From assembly GCF_932526225.1 (NCBI RefSeq), contig NC_064041.1:1872699-1936698 (forward strand): a stretch of 64,000 nt of DNA, in the 5' to 3' direction. The notes beneath the pieces are model-generated. The model was not told where the DNA came from. It worked only from the letters and a program-made list of their open reading frames with translations, and did not search any database. This DNA comes from Nematostella vectensis (taxonomy: Eukaryota > Cnidaria > Anthozoa > Actiniaria > Edwardsiidae). This document shows, in pieces, positions 45,251-56,511 of this stretch (the first letter of the stretch is position 1; every line of letters starts with the position of its first letter). The position numbers and the translations under genes were made by a program.

Positions 45251-45294
45251 CCCTGTGGAGATCGATGCTTTTTCAGCATCGATCTCCACGGGGA
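45251..45294. other. Strong hairpin upstream of the BEN gene
   Basis: GTGGAGATCGATGCT (45255-45269) pairs perfectly with AGCATCGATCTCCAC (45275-45289) around a 5-nt loop, extended by CCCC/GGGG with a one-base bulge. It lies about 240 bp upstream of the BEN-gene ATG, within the element, and is absent from copy 2. Confidence 0.8.
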
Positions 45295-46603
45295 GCGTCG
45301 TTGGCTCGGCATTCCAGGTAACACTTCGATCAACTAATCTCAATACCTGTCAGAAGAATGACAACAATAAAAGCAAAATGCAAAAGTTTGTATCATTTAA
45401 GGGCTTGATTCACAATGTTGATATAAGTCTACAGCGGGCCGGAATTAATTTGGTTCTATATGATTATTTATGAGTTTCTTAATAACTGACCTTTACCCAC
45501 GTGAACCTCGAAGGATATAGCGCAACATCAATCAGAGGGAGGAAATAACCGAGTGAACAATCAGCGAAAAAAGGCAAAATTTGACGGGACAGAAACACTC
45601 ATCGGGTGATAAAAATAAGCAAAAATATAACTGGGCAAAAAACACTCGGGTGTTAATTAGCAAAAAAATATGACAGAGCAATTCTATGGCTATTCTATTC
45701 TATCAGGGGATCGCGTTTAAAACAAACAAAAAATATATTATGATCATTTTGAGATTCAATGTCCAATTCCACGGACGAATCACACCAGTTTTTGAAAAAA
45801 GCGCGCTGTTTTACTGTGTTTCAAACAAAAATTTGACTTTACTAATTTGTGTGTTATTTATAAGTGATCATACGATTCGTAATTGCGCTCGTGTGCTTAA
45901 AATAGAGTCTCAAATTCGCCCTACGGGCTCGTGCAATTTATTATACTTTTTGAAAAATTACACTTGAACTAAGAAGTCACGTGACTTCTTATTTCCAGTC
46001 GCCTCTTCCAGAAGACGAAGTCGTACTGTGAAGTAAAACAAAACAAAGCCCGCTTAATACGGACACCCCGATGATACGGAGACTTATGAAAGTCTCGAGG
46101 GTGTCCGGGGTTCCACTGTATTTATATTTTTAGAAGAGTTTTATTCATTTAATTTGTCAAATGTTGTTTATTACTTTTTCTGTTTTTGTTTTATTTCTAT
46201 TGTTTTATAAGCCGCTTTAAAACTATGCGTTTTAGAAATGTCATGCATAACTTAACAGTGCTTCAAATTCGGATAATTTTAATACAATTAATTTTAAATG
46301 TTGAAAAAAAATCGCAGAATATCCAAAGGTCGACCCATGCGTATCAAATTCTTTTGCACTAGGTTCTTTTCTCAAGCCGGAACGAACTCGCCTAATACGA
46401 TATCATGGAAAATCGTAGAACATCGCAAACGAGCTATTCATGTCTTTTGCGTCGTTGCGATATTCAAAGATATCTTTGAATTTCACAAGTGTGATCTCGC
46501 ACCTTTTTATCTTCATTTGGATTTATTGCGATTTTCTGAGATATTCCAGGATATCACAGAAACTCGACTATTATCGCAAAAAGTGAATTTTCATTTCGCA
46601 CGG
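45295..46603. other. Right part of TIR element copy 1, no gene
   Basis: No coding frame recognised. The segment 46110-46600 is homologous to 62970-63473 of copy 2. 46040-46110 (CGCTTAATACGGACACCCCG and inverse) resembles the terminal repeat of a Tc1/pogo-type element. Confidence 0.55.
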
Positions 46604-47058
46604 GACGCACCAATACTGGGCGCGAAGTCGACCTTTTTTACTTGACCTCGGCATTGTTAAAGCTGATTTACACGCAGAGATGTCAAAGACGTGGCCTAAT
46701 TTTTTTCATTTCATTCAGACCGAAGCAAGGGTAGTAACTTTTAATAATTTTGGCCGACAATCGGACCAACAAGTCCAGCTCTACGCATCGTAATTCCTAG
46801 CTAGGACTAATATAAATAATTTCAGATTGCTCGAAGTGGCTTGGCAAACATTCGCACACAACATTACATCAGCACATCAACAAGCTGGCCGCGTTGTTTG
46901 CAAATGCATTTACTGGAACAAGTCTTACCGTGGCCATCCATGGAAACCCGAGTTTATCCACGAGTATTCCACCCAAAACAGGACCTGCAAACCCTCTATA
47001 AAAAGCATACGTCAATACGTCGAATAACAAAGGTCAACAATGAATTAGCGTGTTTTAA

Positions 47059-47240
47059 AGCCCCGTGCAAACTGCGCCAGCACCTGCCAGCGTTGCTGGC
47101 GAATTTTCGCTTGACTGACAATAGGACAAACGAAATGTCAAAATGGGACAAGGACTTTCTGACATCTCCTTTGTCTTGTGGTCAGTCGAGCAAGAATTCG
47201 CCGGCAATGCTGGCCGGTGCTGGCGCAGTTTGCACAGGGC
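47059..47240. mobile_element. TTAA-flanked foldback MITE with 57-bp arms
   Basis: Left arm begins GCCCCGTGCAAACTGCGCCA and right arm ends TGGCGCAGTTTGCACAGGGC, with near-complete inverse matching over about 57 bp each. TTAA stands outside both ends (47055-47058, 47241-47244). The interior is about 70 bp. No protein. Confidence 0.85.
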
Positions 47241-47419
47241 TTAAGGTCTCTGTATTCCAGAGCCTAGTATCGAATATTGTCACACGATACAGCACGTCTG
47301 ATGGCATTACCCGAAATTCGCTCCGGCCGTGAATATACCAGACAGCATTGAGTTCAAGGCCAAACCATTGGTAAAACCTGCATTCCTGCAATATAGAATG
47401 GACGACTGTCTGGTCCTCC

Positions 47420-47622
47420 GTGTCTATCAATCCGTATATCAACCATTGATCAATCCGTCCGTCTGTTTGTCCGTCTATCAATCCGTCCGTCTGTTCGTCC
47501 GTCTGTTCGTCCGTCTATCAATCCGTCCGTCTGTTCGTCCGTCTATCAATCCGTCCGTCTGTTCGTCCGTCTATCAATCCGTCCGTCTTTTCGTCCGTCT
47601 ATCAATCCGTCCGTCTGTTCGG
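47420..47622. repeat. Tandem repeat of CCGTCTATCAAT / CCGTCTGTTCGT units
   Basis: Alternating 12-16 bp units (GTCCGTCTATCAATCC, GTCCGTCTGTTC). The array ends exactly at the GGGATATGAC where homology to the secreted-protein gene begins, so it marks the breakpoint of the truncated copy. Confidence 0.92.
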
Positions 47623-47626
47623 GATA

Positions 47627-48616
47627 TGACGTGATAGCAATCAACGGTCTGATTGGGAAACTTGAACCACAGTTTACAAACGCACTTGATGTTACCGAAT
47701 CGCAAGGGACCGTCCAAAAAGAACTAACATTCGGAGGTATCTCAAGATCACATCGCATCATCAAAGGAGCTTACTTCAATCGCGTTACAGAACGAGTGGG
47801 GTTCTTTTATGGACAAGATAGAAACCTGCACGAGTTTGGCACCGTCAGAGAAGTTGTCCAGGTCCATGGAAGTCCCTTTGATGATCACATTTTCATGCAC
47901 GGTAACAATTTCCGAGTGGAGCAGACTCGAGGAAGAAACACCTACGAGATCGATCTAAAGAATGCCCGTCCGAACGACCGTCTTCTTCGTCAAACGATTG
48001 TGGATAGTAGTGATTCCCCCGCCAAGATCCTAGTGAATCATAAAGGCAACATTAAAAAAGAGAACCTTAGCTATTTGAATAAGGTAAAATGTGATTTTAT
48101 TTGGACACATCTCCTTTTTTGCTAAAATTAATGTGGTACACAAAAATACAGCTTTGAAAGAAATCTTAACAACAACAAACAAACTACGGACAGATGGACA
48201 TACAATTTTGTTTATTTCATAATTCATTTTATCTTATCTTTTTTTAAAGAATTTGACCATCTGGCTCAGGGATGAAAGAACTGGAAAATTTTGGAATCCA
48301 ATTTTTAGACTTAATCTCTACTGCCTAAGGGAGCCGCACGTGGAGCTTGTGTATAGGGATAGGATGGAAAACATCCAACTAAGCAAGACAAGAAAATATC
48401 AGTTTCACGGGATGGAGTACAAATTTTACTTCTTACAAGACCTCACTGGGACTGATAGAGAAGACATGGTCAAGATCATGAAGCCGAAATTCCACCAAAA
48501 AACCGAGCAGACAATTGACATGCGTGAGGGTATTAACAAATTGATGCTGACCGAAAATTTGATGAATGGATATTCGATAAAACCCGGTAAGTTATACTTT
48601 TTAATAGGAAGAATAA

Positions 48617-48667
<51 letters not shown>

Positions 48668-48923
48668 GATGATATTTGCGATATTATATTCGCGATATTT
48701 GCCTTTAGGCGGCCGAACCCTCCAATTGAAGCATTACAAAGACTGGGTCCTTGAGATACGGGATCCAAATTCAAGGGACATCCGCCATGACGTCATCATC
48801 AAGAATATAGAGCAGATCATCAGCGAGTACTACATTCTGGTTCTTGACATGCGTGATGCTTTTCCAGACATGGATCTTGGTGCGTTATACGAGGAAAGCA
48901 AAGAACTGATTCCACCAGAATAA
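47627..48923 (+). pseudogene. 5'-truncated paralogue of the secreted-protein gene
   Basis: Three exons (47627-48083, 48250-48586, 48709-48923) correspond to the last third of exon 4 and to exons 5 and 6 of the gene at 24529-37524. Splice sites, phases and stop are conserved, and the last frame ends KELIPPE as in the parent. Missing are the signal peptide, the helical region, the hydrophobic pair and the first part of exon 4; their place is taken by a tetranucleotide-like array. Nucleotides 47627-47891 look identical to 30968-31232, whereas the rest of the exon and the later exons differ at many positions. Frame is open, so a short product is possible, but no start codon or promoter is evident. 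Best read as a truncated duplicate with recent gene conversion, or an assembly fusion. Confidence 0.85.
48617..48672 (+). repeat. (ATG)n microsatellite beside an exon
   Basis: About 18 triplets of GAT/ATG, with one GGT interruption, lie between the last two exons of the truncated copy, ending about 35 bp before the acceptor at 48708. The parent gene has a short version next to its corresponding donor and acceptor. Confidence 0.9.
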
Positions 48924-48924
48924 A

Positions 48925-49510
48925 GACGTCTTTACCAAGCATACACTTGATGATGATACGATACGATGATGATATCTGGACCAAGCATGCTCTTCGATGA
49001 TGATTTCTGGACCAAACATGCTCTTCGAAAATGATTGATATCTGGATATAGCAATGCTCTTCAATGATGATTTTAGAACCCCATATAACTCAATTAAATC
49101 ACGTTACTGCTCGCAGCTTATTTTCCTGCCAACAGGTTCCCACAAGCCACGCCAGACCAATTAATTCAAGATCATTTTCTGTCTGTTTTATTTGATGTTC
49201 TGTTCTAAACTCCTTGTTTTCATTTGTGATCAAAAGGAATGGAAAGTTGCTTGATAGCACTGAGATATAATATATTAAGAAAAAAAAACAGAAGGGCTCA
49301 TCGGCTGTAAACATGACAAAACCATCCTTTTGCATCACGTTCACAGAAACGTGATCTTGTAAAATAATGTAGACTTGTGAAACCATGAAAAATACCCACA
49401 AAGTTTTTAGACCACGAGTCAAAGTTTCCAAGCAATGTTACCAGCCCCCCGTTATGTTAATATGTTAAGAGCCCCCTGTTACCGTGGTAACGTAGAATGG
49501 ACATTAAAAA
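48925..49510. repeat. Decayed 31-bp units and shared 3' flank of the truncated copy
   Basis: About four degenerate units (GATGATATCTGGACCAAGC and relatives) to 49070, then sequence homologous to 38900-39490. It shows the array seed existed before duplication and expanded only behind the full-length gene. Confidence 0.7.
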
Positions 49511-50339
49511 GCACGAGAAGCTGTATGTATATCAAATCAATTTACATGCCCTAAAGTATGTTCTGAGAGTTCCCCGAGCAGATTAACAGCTAGTTTATAG
49601 TAGCTCTTGACAACTTTTATTAACGGTCTATATTGACATTTTTACGCATTTTTATGTTTTTAGATAAATTGAGCGAGCTATCCCGTGAAGACAACACCAC
49701 TTTCCTCGTAATTTTATTGTGTACGCTTCTACTGATCACATCATAATGGGGAATTGTAGGAGGATTTTAACTTTATATGATTATTTACTTTGCTAAAATG
49801 GCTGATAGCAGTGGCGGATCTAGGATTTAGAAAGGGGGGGTGACGTCTGTCGCGTTTGTTTTTTTTTTCACATTTTGAGGAGTATATATTTCATATTACA
49901 AATTCTTTTACAAAATTTAAGAATACTTATATTTGATCGTGAAAATCGCGTTACTTATTTCTTTTTTTTTTTAAACGTGGTTGAAGTGACCTTTTAAGAG
50001 CCCCTCGGACGAATTACAGAAAACCATACAACAGCTCCTCTTACTATATGGAGGAATACTTAGAAAAGAAGATAACGCTATCCGCCATGGTTGCGCTGCT
50101 ATAAAACGCCTACAGACCTCGATCGACACGTATCCTATCGTGCAACCCAGCAAATTTTGCAAAAATCTTCCAGTTTGCGCCTTCTATTTTCGAGTACAAG
50201 TGCATCAATCACAACACAATTTCAAAGCATTTCTGCCGGCGAGTTGTCGAAAAACTTGAAAAGCTCATGGCGAGAACCCAACATATTGCTTACTATATTG
50301 CAGGCGTGGCAAATGAATAGATTCAGTGAATGAAGACAG
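49511..50339. other. Intergenic, no gene recognised
   Basis: No coding exon recognised. A short G8 run with a common AGTGGCGGATCTAGGATTTA-type element lies at about 49811-49840. Confidence 0.45.
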
Positions 50340-50673
50340 CATCCAAACTTGGCAGGTGTCATGTATGTGTCAAGGGAGGTGCTAAACTGTGGTCACGTGA
50401 CGTCATCGATGGCGTCACTAGAAGCAAAAATATGCTGACGTCATCAAAATAAAAAAATATTTATATTTCACGAAAGAAACACCATGTGGCAACCAAACTC
50501 GGTAGGTGTCATGCAGGTGTCAAGGTGGAGACAACAATATGGTCACGTGTTGTGTGACGTCATCGATGACGTCACTTAAAGCAAAAAACGTTATTAAATG
50601 CAAAAAACATTCAAATCACTTGAAAGAAACATTCAAACATTTATCGTTATAAAAACATTCATATCTTGTGAAC
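50340..50673. repeat. CRE/E-box-rich satellite, left block
   Basis: Units of roughly 130 bp containing GGTAGGTGTCATGTATGTGT, GGTCACGTGA, TGACGTCATCGAT and TATCTCGTGAAAGAAACA. Each unit carries one CACGTG and one or more TGACGTCA palindromes. The array is interrupted by the TIR element at 50674 and later by the BEL/Pao element. Confidence 0.85.
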
Positions 50674-51543
50674 CGCGGTGATCCTAGATACTAATTTTTT
50701 TAGATGCTAAACAGATACTAATCAGAAACTAAACAGAAACTAATAGCAAGGGGGGTAATTGTTGATAACAAAAATATTCAAAATTAGCTATTTTTTCCAT
50801 AGAATTATAGAGTACGGCTGGAAATACGTCAACATATTTATTATACCGAGATTTTTCCGCTATTTAGCGGATTTAGGCTCATTACCAGTCATTACCAGCG
50901 TAAAAAATTCAAAGGGCGATCCTACACATACACATAGTTTAATAAAACATGATAAAAATTAAAAGGGAGCGAATTTGGATTTGTTCGTATAATTAGCAGC
51001 TAGGTAGGAGCATTTTTTCTTCCTTTTTTTTGTTTGTTTGTTTGAACAGATCAGAAACTGGTCCAAAAAATTATGTGGATCTCAAAAGGAAAAAAAATCC
51101 CCGTCTTTCGGGTGATTTGATTTTATCTCGGTCCAGTTTATATTCTTAACTCTCCATAATTGTTGCGATGTAGCGCAGTTGCTGTAGTTGATGTAGCTAG
51201 CGTGACTTCCGAGCGCATGATCCAAGCGTGACTTCCACTTGGGTGGAAGAAATGTATATTATAGCTATTTGCTTGTGTATTGCATAGAAATTTTCAAGCG
51301 CCTAAACCAGAGACCAGACAAAATATTCTATTCAAATATTAGTATAGGATCCGCACAAATTACAGAAGTTGCTGTAAATAATTTAAGAAACCATAATTAT
51401 AATGTCTTTCCATCAATTCTAGCTGATTTTACTCGGTAAATAGGTATTTATAATTTTTTTTTATGACGTACCCCCCTGACCGTTTTTAGTATCTGTTTAG
51501 TTTCTGATTACTATCTGAGGGATTAGTATCTAGGATCACCGCG
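50674..51543. mobile_element. TIR element, copy 2, inserted in the satellite
   Basis: Ends CGCGGTGATCCTAGATACTA and its inverse TAGTATCTAGGATCACCGCG. Satellite sequence TATCTTGTGA before and TATCTCGTGA after look like an insertion-site duplication of about 10 bp. The interior matches 34745-35764 in inverted orientation. No transposase; several AACAGATACTAATCAGAAAC subterminal motifs. Confidence 0.85.
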
Positions 51544-51791
51544 TTATCTCGTGAAAGAAACATTGTATAACAACTAAACTTGGTAGGTGTCATGTATGTG
51601 TCAAGGGCGGTGCTAAGATGTGGTCACGTGATGCGTGACGTCATCGATAATGTCACTTTAAGAAAAACTATCCCGATGTCATATCTATATTCATATCTCC
51701 TAAACGAAAGATCATATGACAACCAAACTTGGTATGTGTCAAGGAGGGTGCACAAACATAGTCACGTGATTGTGACTTCACCGATTACGTC
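51544..51791. repeat. CRE/E-box-rich satellite, middle block
   Basis: Two units of the same satellite between the TIR element and the BEL/Pao LTR. The last bases ACGTC (51787-51791) are the left copy of the LTR-element target duplication. Confidence 0.85.
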
Positions 51792-52063
51792 TGTAGCGTC
51801 GATACACCACAGGCGGCCCAAATGCCGCCAAAAGGGTCACGTGTTGTTGTTGTTGAGTGTGTGTGAATGAGAATGGCGAAGAGTCACCAAGGAATGTTTG
51901 TCGCCAAGAATGAAGGCTCAAGAGTATTTTAATGATACATGCGAACGCGTATCACGAAGAATAAAAGCGGCGAAAGGTGCCGAGCTGGATTGCACGTGAA
52001 CGAGTTGTCGTACTATTAGAAACTCTTGCGGACGTTGATTTAGAGAACTCACACACCACTACA
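51792..52063 (+). repeat. 5' LTR of BEL/Pao retrotransposon
   Basis: 272 bp beginning TGTAGCGTCGATACACC and ending CACACCACTACA. It has the same length as the 3' LTR at 56512-56783, with only about three differences seen (for example AAGGAATGTTTG versus AATGAATGTGTG). Confidence 0.93.
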
Positions 52064-52208
52064 CCATTAAAAGACTCTTGAAGACTGAGAATCGGCTGCA
52101 GAGTGTATTGTTTGGGTGATAATTTAGATAAGAAGCAGCAAGTCGAAGAGAGTTCGCGCGAAAATAATTCGAGACATCGGAGAAATAGAGAATTTGCCAC
52201 GCTTTAAT

Positions 52209-54086
52209 ATGCAAATTAGCGAAGCCATTGACAAAAGTCGGAAGAGGAAGCCCAGCGCTGACGGGGCATTCAATGACAGATTTGAAGAAATTAAGTTGGG
52301 AGATTCCGCGAGTGAGGTAGGCTCAAATGTTTCCATCACTAGCTCTTTGTTAGCGAAGAAAGCGGCTGCGAAAAGGGCTGTTGCTCAATTAAAACTAATG
52401 TAACTACAAAGGAGACAAGGAATGGAAATAAAGGAAAATGAGATGAAACGCTCTCACGAACTCTTTGATGCGCGATGCGAAATAGAACAGGCTGAATTAG
52501 AGGCTACCATTTTCGAAGAAATAAATGGGTAAGGGAGGGCTCAAATGCAACGCTCAGAAGCCACGTTACCGGAAATGCAACCCCAAGTGACAATGCAATT
52601 ACCCTCCTATAGGACTCCACTAGTACCCACTGAATCGTATCAGAAAAAAACCCTTTCCGATTTGAACCCCAATGCGCCCCCGTGGAACCAGTCCGTTGAA
52701 ATGCAAAATATCAGGGCTGATGTCAGCAGCGCAGCAAATCACGGTCAAGATAAGTCCTTTGAGAAGTTAGCAGCTACATTGAGGCAAGGTTTCACTCTAC
52801 CTAGACCTGAGATTCAGAGATTTGACGGAAACCCGCAAAATTATTGGTCGTTTATTCGCTCTTTCGAAAATAAGATCGACAGAAACACTTCTGATGAGAG
52901 CGAGAAGTTGACATATCTCCTCCAGTATTGTTCCGGTGACGCAAAGCGCGTCATTAGTAGTTGCGTGACAATGGATCCGACAGTCGGCTACCGTACCGCC
53001 CGGGATTTACTGAGACAACGTTTTGGCCATCCATACACTATCGCATCTGCACACGTTAAGGAGATTACGGACGGCCCAACGATTAAAGCGTCAGATGTAC
53101 AGGGCTTGATGGTGTTCGCGGACAGGCTTAAAAACTGTGAGAACGTTTTGATGTCAATAGATGATATAGACGAAATAAATAGTGCAGATAACCTAAGAAA
53201 GGTCGTAGAGCGATTACCGTACTCATGGAGAACCAAGTGGCTTGACAGGGCGGGTGCCATACAAGAGTCTGGGGCGAGGCCTAGAATCCATCATATCTCA
53301 AAATTTGTTTCGGACAAGGCTAGAGCAGCAAATAACCCTGTGTTCGGAACTGTGTGTAACGACTCTAAGGACAAACCAAGGTTCACGGGTAATAAGAACA
53401 GGGCAGGCACACCTAGCGCGAACAAGGGTAGCACACATAACACTCACGGGGCTGCGAATGATCAGCTTGAGTCAGGCGAAAAACCAGATGTGAAAGCAGA
53501 CGTGAAAGCGGGCTATGAGGCGCGCGATAAGCAAGGGAAGTGCAGGCTGTGCGACGGTGCGCATTTCTTAACGACGTGTAAGGATTTTGCGAATAAGTAT
53601 TATGAAGAGCGCCTTTCCTTTGTTCGACGCGCGAGGCTTTGTTATAAATGTTTCAAGGGTGGTCACATAGCGCCAAGATGTAGGCGGGACAGCGCGTGTC
53701 AGAGAGACGGTTGCACTTTGAAGCACCATTCCCTGTTGCACCCCAAAAAGGCGAAAGGCGCGGAAAGCAATCCTACCGACACGAAATCCGGAGAAGGCGC
53801 CGGTTCCAAGATTACATCATACCCTAGCAACTCCGGTCAATGCAGTAGAAGTACGACTGGCAACAGCAAGGTGCGGTTGAGGATAGTACCGGTAAGGCTA
53901 AGAGGAAGAGGAGGACGCAGTGTTGCAACATACGCTCTACTCGACAACGGATCAGACGTTTCGCTGTGCGATACAAGTCTTGTGCAGGAGCTTGGAATCG
54001 AAGGAGTGGAGCGATCGTTCTTCCTTACAACGCAAGAGAAGAAAGAAAGTTCGAAGACGGGTTTGGAGGTGAAGATGAAAGTGTAA
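52209..54086 (+). pseudogene. BEL/Pao gag and protease region, interrupted
   Basis: One frame with in-frame stops at 52401-52403 and about 52530, then open to 54086. The first part is charged and helical. The middle carries the Pao-type capsid-like region (FDGNPQNYWSFIRSFE), then zinc knuckles (CRLCDGAHFLTTC; CYKCFKGGHIAPRC), then an aspartic protease with ALLDNGSDVSLC, where DNGS replaces the usual D[ST]G[ST]. Family knowledge: gag packages RNA and protease processes the polyprotein. A further stop at 54086 separates protease from RT. Confidence 0.85.
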
Positions 54087-56418
54087 TCAATCGACGGTGC
54101 TGAGAAGTTAGACATCCCGAAGGTGTGGACGGTGCGAAAGCTGAACGTTTCAGCTAGTAGTATACCGACTGATCGGGACACACAGAACTGGGACCATTTA
54201 TAGGGCATCAACTTGCCTGAAATCGACGACAAAGAGATATGTTTGCTCATCGGGGGCAACGTGCCCGAAGCATTCTGGGTTCTAGAAGAGAAACGGGGCG
54301 GCAGAGGCCAACCGTATGCAGTGCGTTCATTGCTATGATGGACGCTTCTCGGTCCAACAGAGGAATGCTCGACAGAGGCCGATGGCGGTAGCGTGAACTT
54401 CGTGCGCCTAGACGAGTCAGAGGTGGAAGGTGACGACCCTTTATTAAGGAAGCTAAAGAGGTTCTGGAAATCGGACTTCGTAGATACCGGTACCGCTACG
54501 CAAGCGTCCATGTCAGTGGAAGACAAAAGAGCTTTAGCGAAGATAGAAGAGTCAGTTGGGATGGTGGACGGGCATTATCAGATGTCGTTGCCATGGAGAA
54601 AGGAGCCTCCCTATCTCCCTAATAATAGACCGTTAGCCGAACGTAGACTCTGTTCGTTAAAAAAGAGATTCCAAGCCAATCAGGAGCTTTTCGACATGTA
54701 CATGACTGCTGTAGATGATTTTGTTGCGAAGGGATACGCGAGAAGGGTCCGAGAAGAAGAGTTAGAGGCTTCTGGCAAGCCTTTGTGGTACTTACCACAC
54801 CATCCGGTCGCACATGCTCAAAAGAAAGGGCGTGTGCGCGTAGTGTTCCACTGCGCGGCTAAGTATAATAGCACTTCATTGAACGATCAGTTATACCAGG
54901 GCCCAGATCTGACTAGCAATCTGACCGGGGTGCTAACGAGGTTTCGACAGGAGAAGGTTGCCATAGTGTCAGACGTGGAAGCTATGTTTTATCAAGTGAA
55001 GGTTGATAAGTAGGATCAAGACGCTCTCAGGTGGTGGTCCTATGGTGGCCCGGCAATGACTTGACGAAGGAGCCTGTCGACTACAGAATGGAAGTACACA
55101 TATTTGGAGGAACGTCTTCATCATTCTGTGCAAACTACGCACTGCGACGTAATGCAGATGATAACAAGGAAGACTTTGAACCAGAAGTCGTGAGTTCAGT
55201 GAAGAAGAACTTTTACGTAGACGACTGTCTGAAGAGTGTTGAGACAACAGAAGAAGCGGTGAAGTTATCGAGTGATCTGAGAGAGCTGTTGACACGTGGT
55301 GGTTTTAAGCTCACGAAATGGCTAAGCAAGGAGAAGGATGTCATTGAAGCGATCCCTAAAGGTGAATGAGCAAAGTCTGTGCTGGATTTGGATCTGAACG
55401 AAGATGAGCTTCCCCGACAGAGGACACTAGGCGTCCAGTGGAATGTAGAAACTGATATGTGTGAGTACACAGTCAGTCCCAAGGAGAAGCCCTTTAGTCG
55501 TCGAGGTATACTCTCGGTTACGAGCCCGGTTTTCGATCCGATAGGATACCTGGCTCCAGTGATACTGCCGGCAAAATTGCTGCTTCAAGACTTGTGCAGA
55601 ATCGGATACGGATGGGATGACACCGTTGGAGACGCGGAAGCGCAGAGATGGAAGGCTTGGCTCGAAGAGCTACCGACGTTGTCAGAAGTCAGATTGGAGA
55701 GATGTATAAAGCCACCGGAATTTGGGAGAGTGAAGAATGTCCAGTTACATCATTTTGCTGATGCGTCGTCGTACGCTTACGGAGCCGTCTCGTACATGCG
55801 GCTGGTCGACGTCGATTCACTGTGCGTTCTTGCTGGCGAAATCGCGGCTAGGGCATATCAAACCTATGACGATACATCGCATGGAACTGTCGGCTGCAGT
55901 GCTCGCAGTCAAGCTAGATGAGATACTGCGCAGCGAGCTAGAAACAACCGTGGACGAGAGTGTTTTCTGGTCCGACTCCACGGCAGTCTTACAGTACATT
56001 CGTAACTGCGATGATCCACACGCGCGATCTGCAAGCCTTAACGCCCAACCATCTTTTACTGTTGAGGTCAAACATGAACTTACCACCAGGGCTTTTTGAT
56101 GAGGCCGACGGCTACTTGAAGAGGAAATGGAGGCAGGTGCAGTATTTGGCGAACACTTTCTGGAAACGTTGGATCGCTGAATATCTACCTACGTTACAAG
56201 AACGACAACGATGGCGGAAGCCTAGGCGCAATTTCCAGATTGGAGATCTGGTGCTGGTAGCAGATGAGAGGGTACCCCGAGGGCATTGGCCTCTCGGTCG
56301 TGTCACTGCAGTCTGCGAGGGACGAGACGGGTATGTGCGCTCGGTGACGGTCAAGACGAGGAACGAGGCGGAGCTCAAGCGGCCGATCGCGAAGCTGTGC
56401 CTATTAGAGGCGGACTGA
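54087..56418 (+). pseudogene. BEL/Pao pol: RT, RNase H and integrase tail, frameshifted
   Basis: Pieces in several frames: 54393-55013 (RT fingers with GRVRVVFHCAAKYN and SDVEAMFYQVKV), 55031-55369 (FGGTSSSFCANYALR and the catalytic FYVDD), 55379-55921 (connection and RNase H start with [12 protein letters not shown]), then [14 protein letters not shown] and [12 protein letters not shown] in another frame. From about 56030 the sequence jumps to the C-terminal domain after integrase ([10 protein letters not shown] ... [11 protein letters not shown]). The zinc-binding and DDE core of integrase are absent, consistent with an internal deletion at about 56015-56035. Stops also occur at 54201 and 54337. 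Confidence 0.88.
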
Positions 56419-56511
56419 GACACTAGTGTGTTTGTTAGTTTAAGTACCCGAGGTATCGACGATAGTAAGGTAGTTACAGTAGATGAACTCGTTAGTCCAT
56501 CGGGGCGGCGA

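Larger units (their letters stand above)
42205..46603 (-). mobile_element. TIR element, copy 1, carrying an intact BEN-domain gene
   Basis: Ends read CCGTGCGAAATGAAA at 42205 and its exact inverse TTTCATTTCGCACGG ending at 46603. Flanks are GACACACC (42197-42204) and GACGCACC (46604-46611), an 8-bp near-identical pair like a hAT-type target duplication. Subterminal regions at both ends are full of GGATATTC/GATATTC motifs in both orientations, as expected for transposase binding arrays. No DDE transposase is visible in 4.4 kb; the only recognisable gene is the BEN-domain protein. About 46040-46120 includes what looks like the terminus of another element (CACCCCGATGATACGG). A second copy lies at 59298-63473. 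Confidence 0.85.

Noticed and set aside
46841-47332. 163-codon frame upstream of the truncated paralogue
   Set aside because: It crosses a foldback MITE and shows no similarity to the missing N-terminal part of the parent gene.
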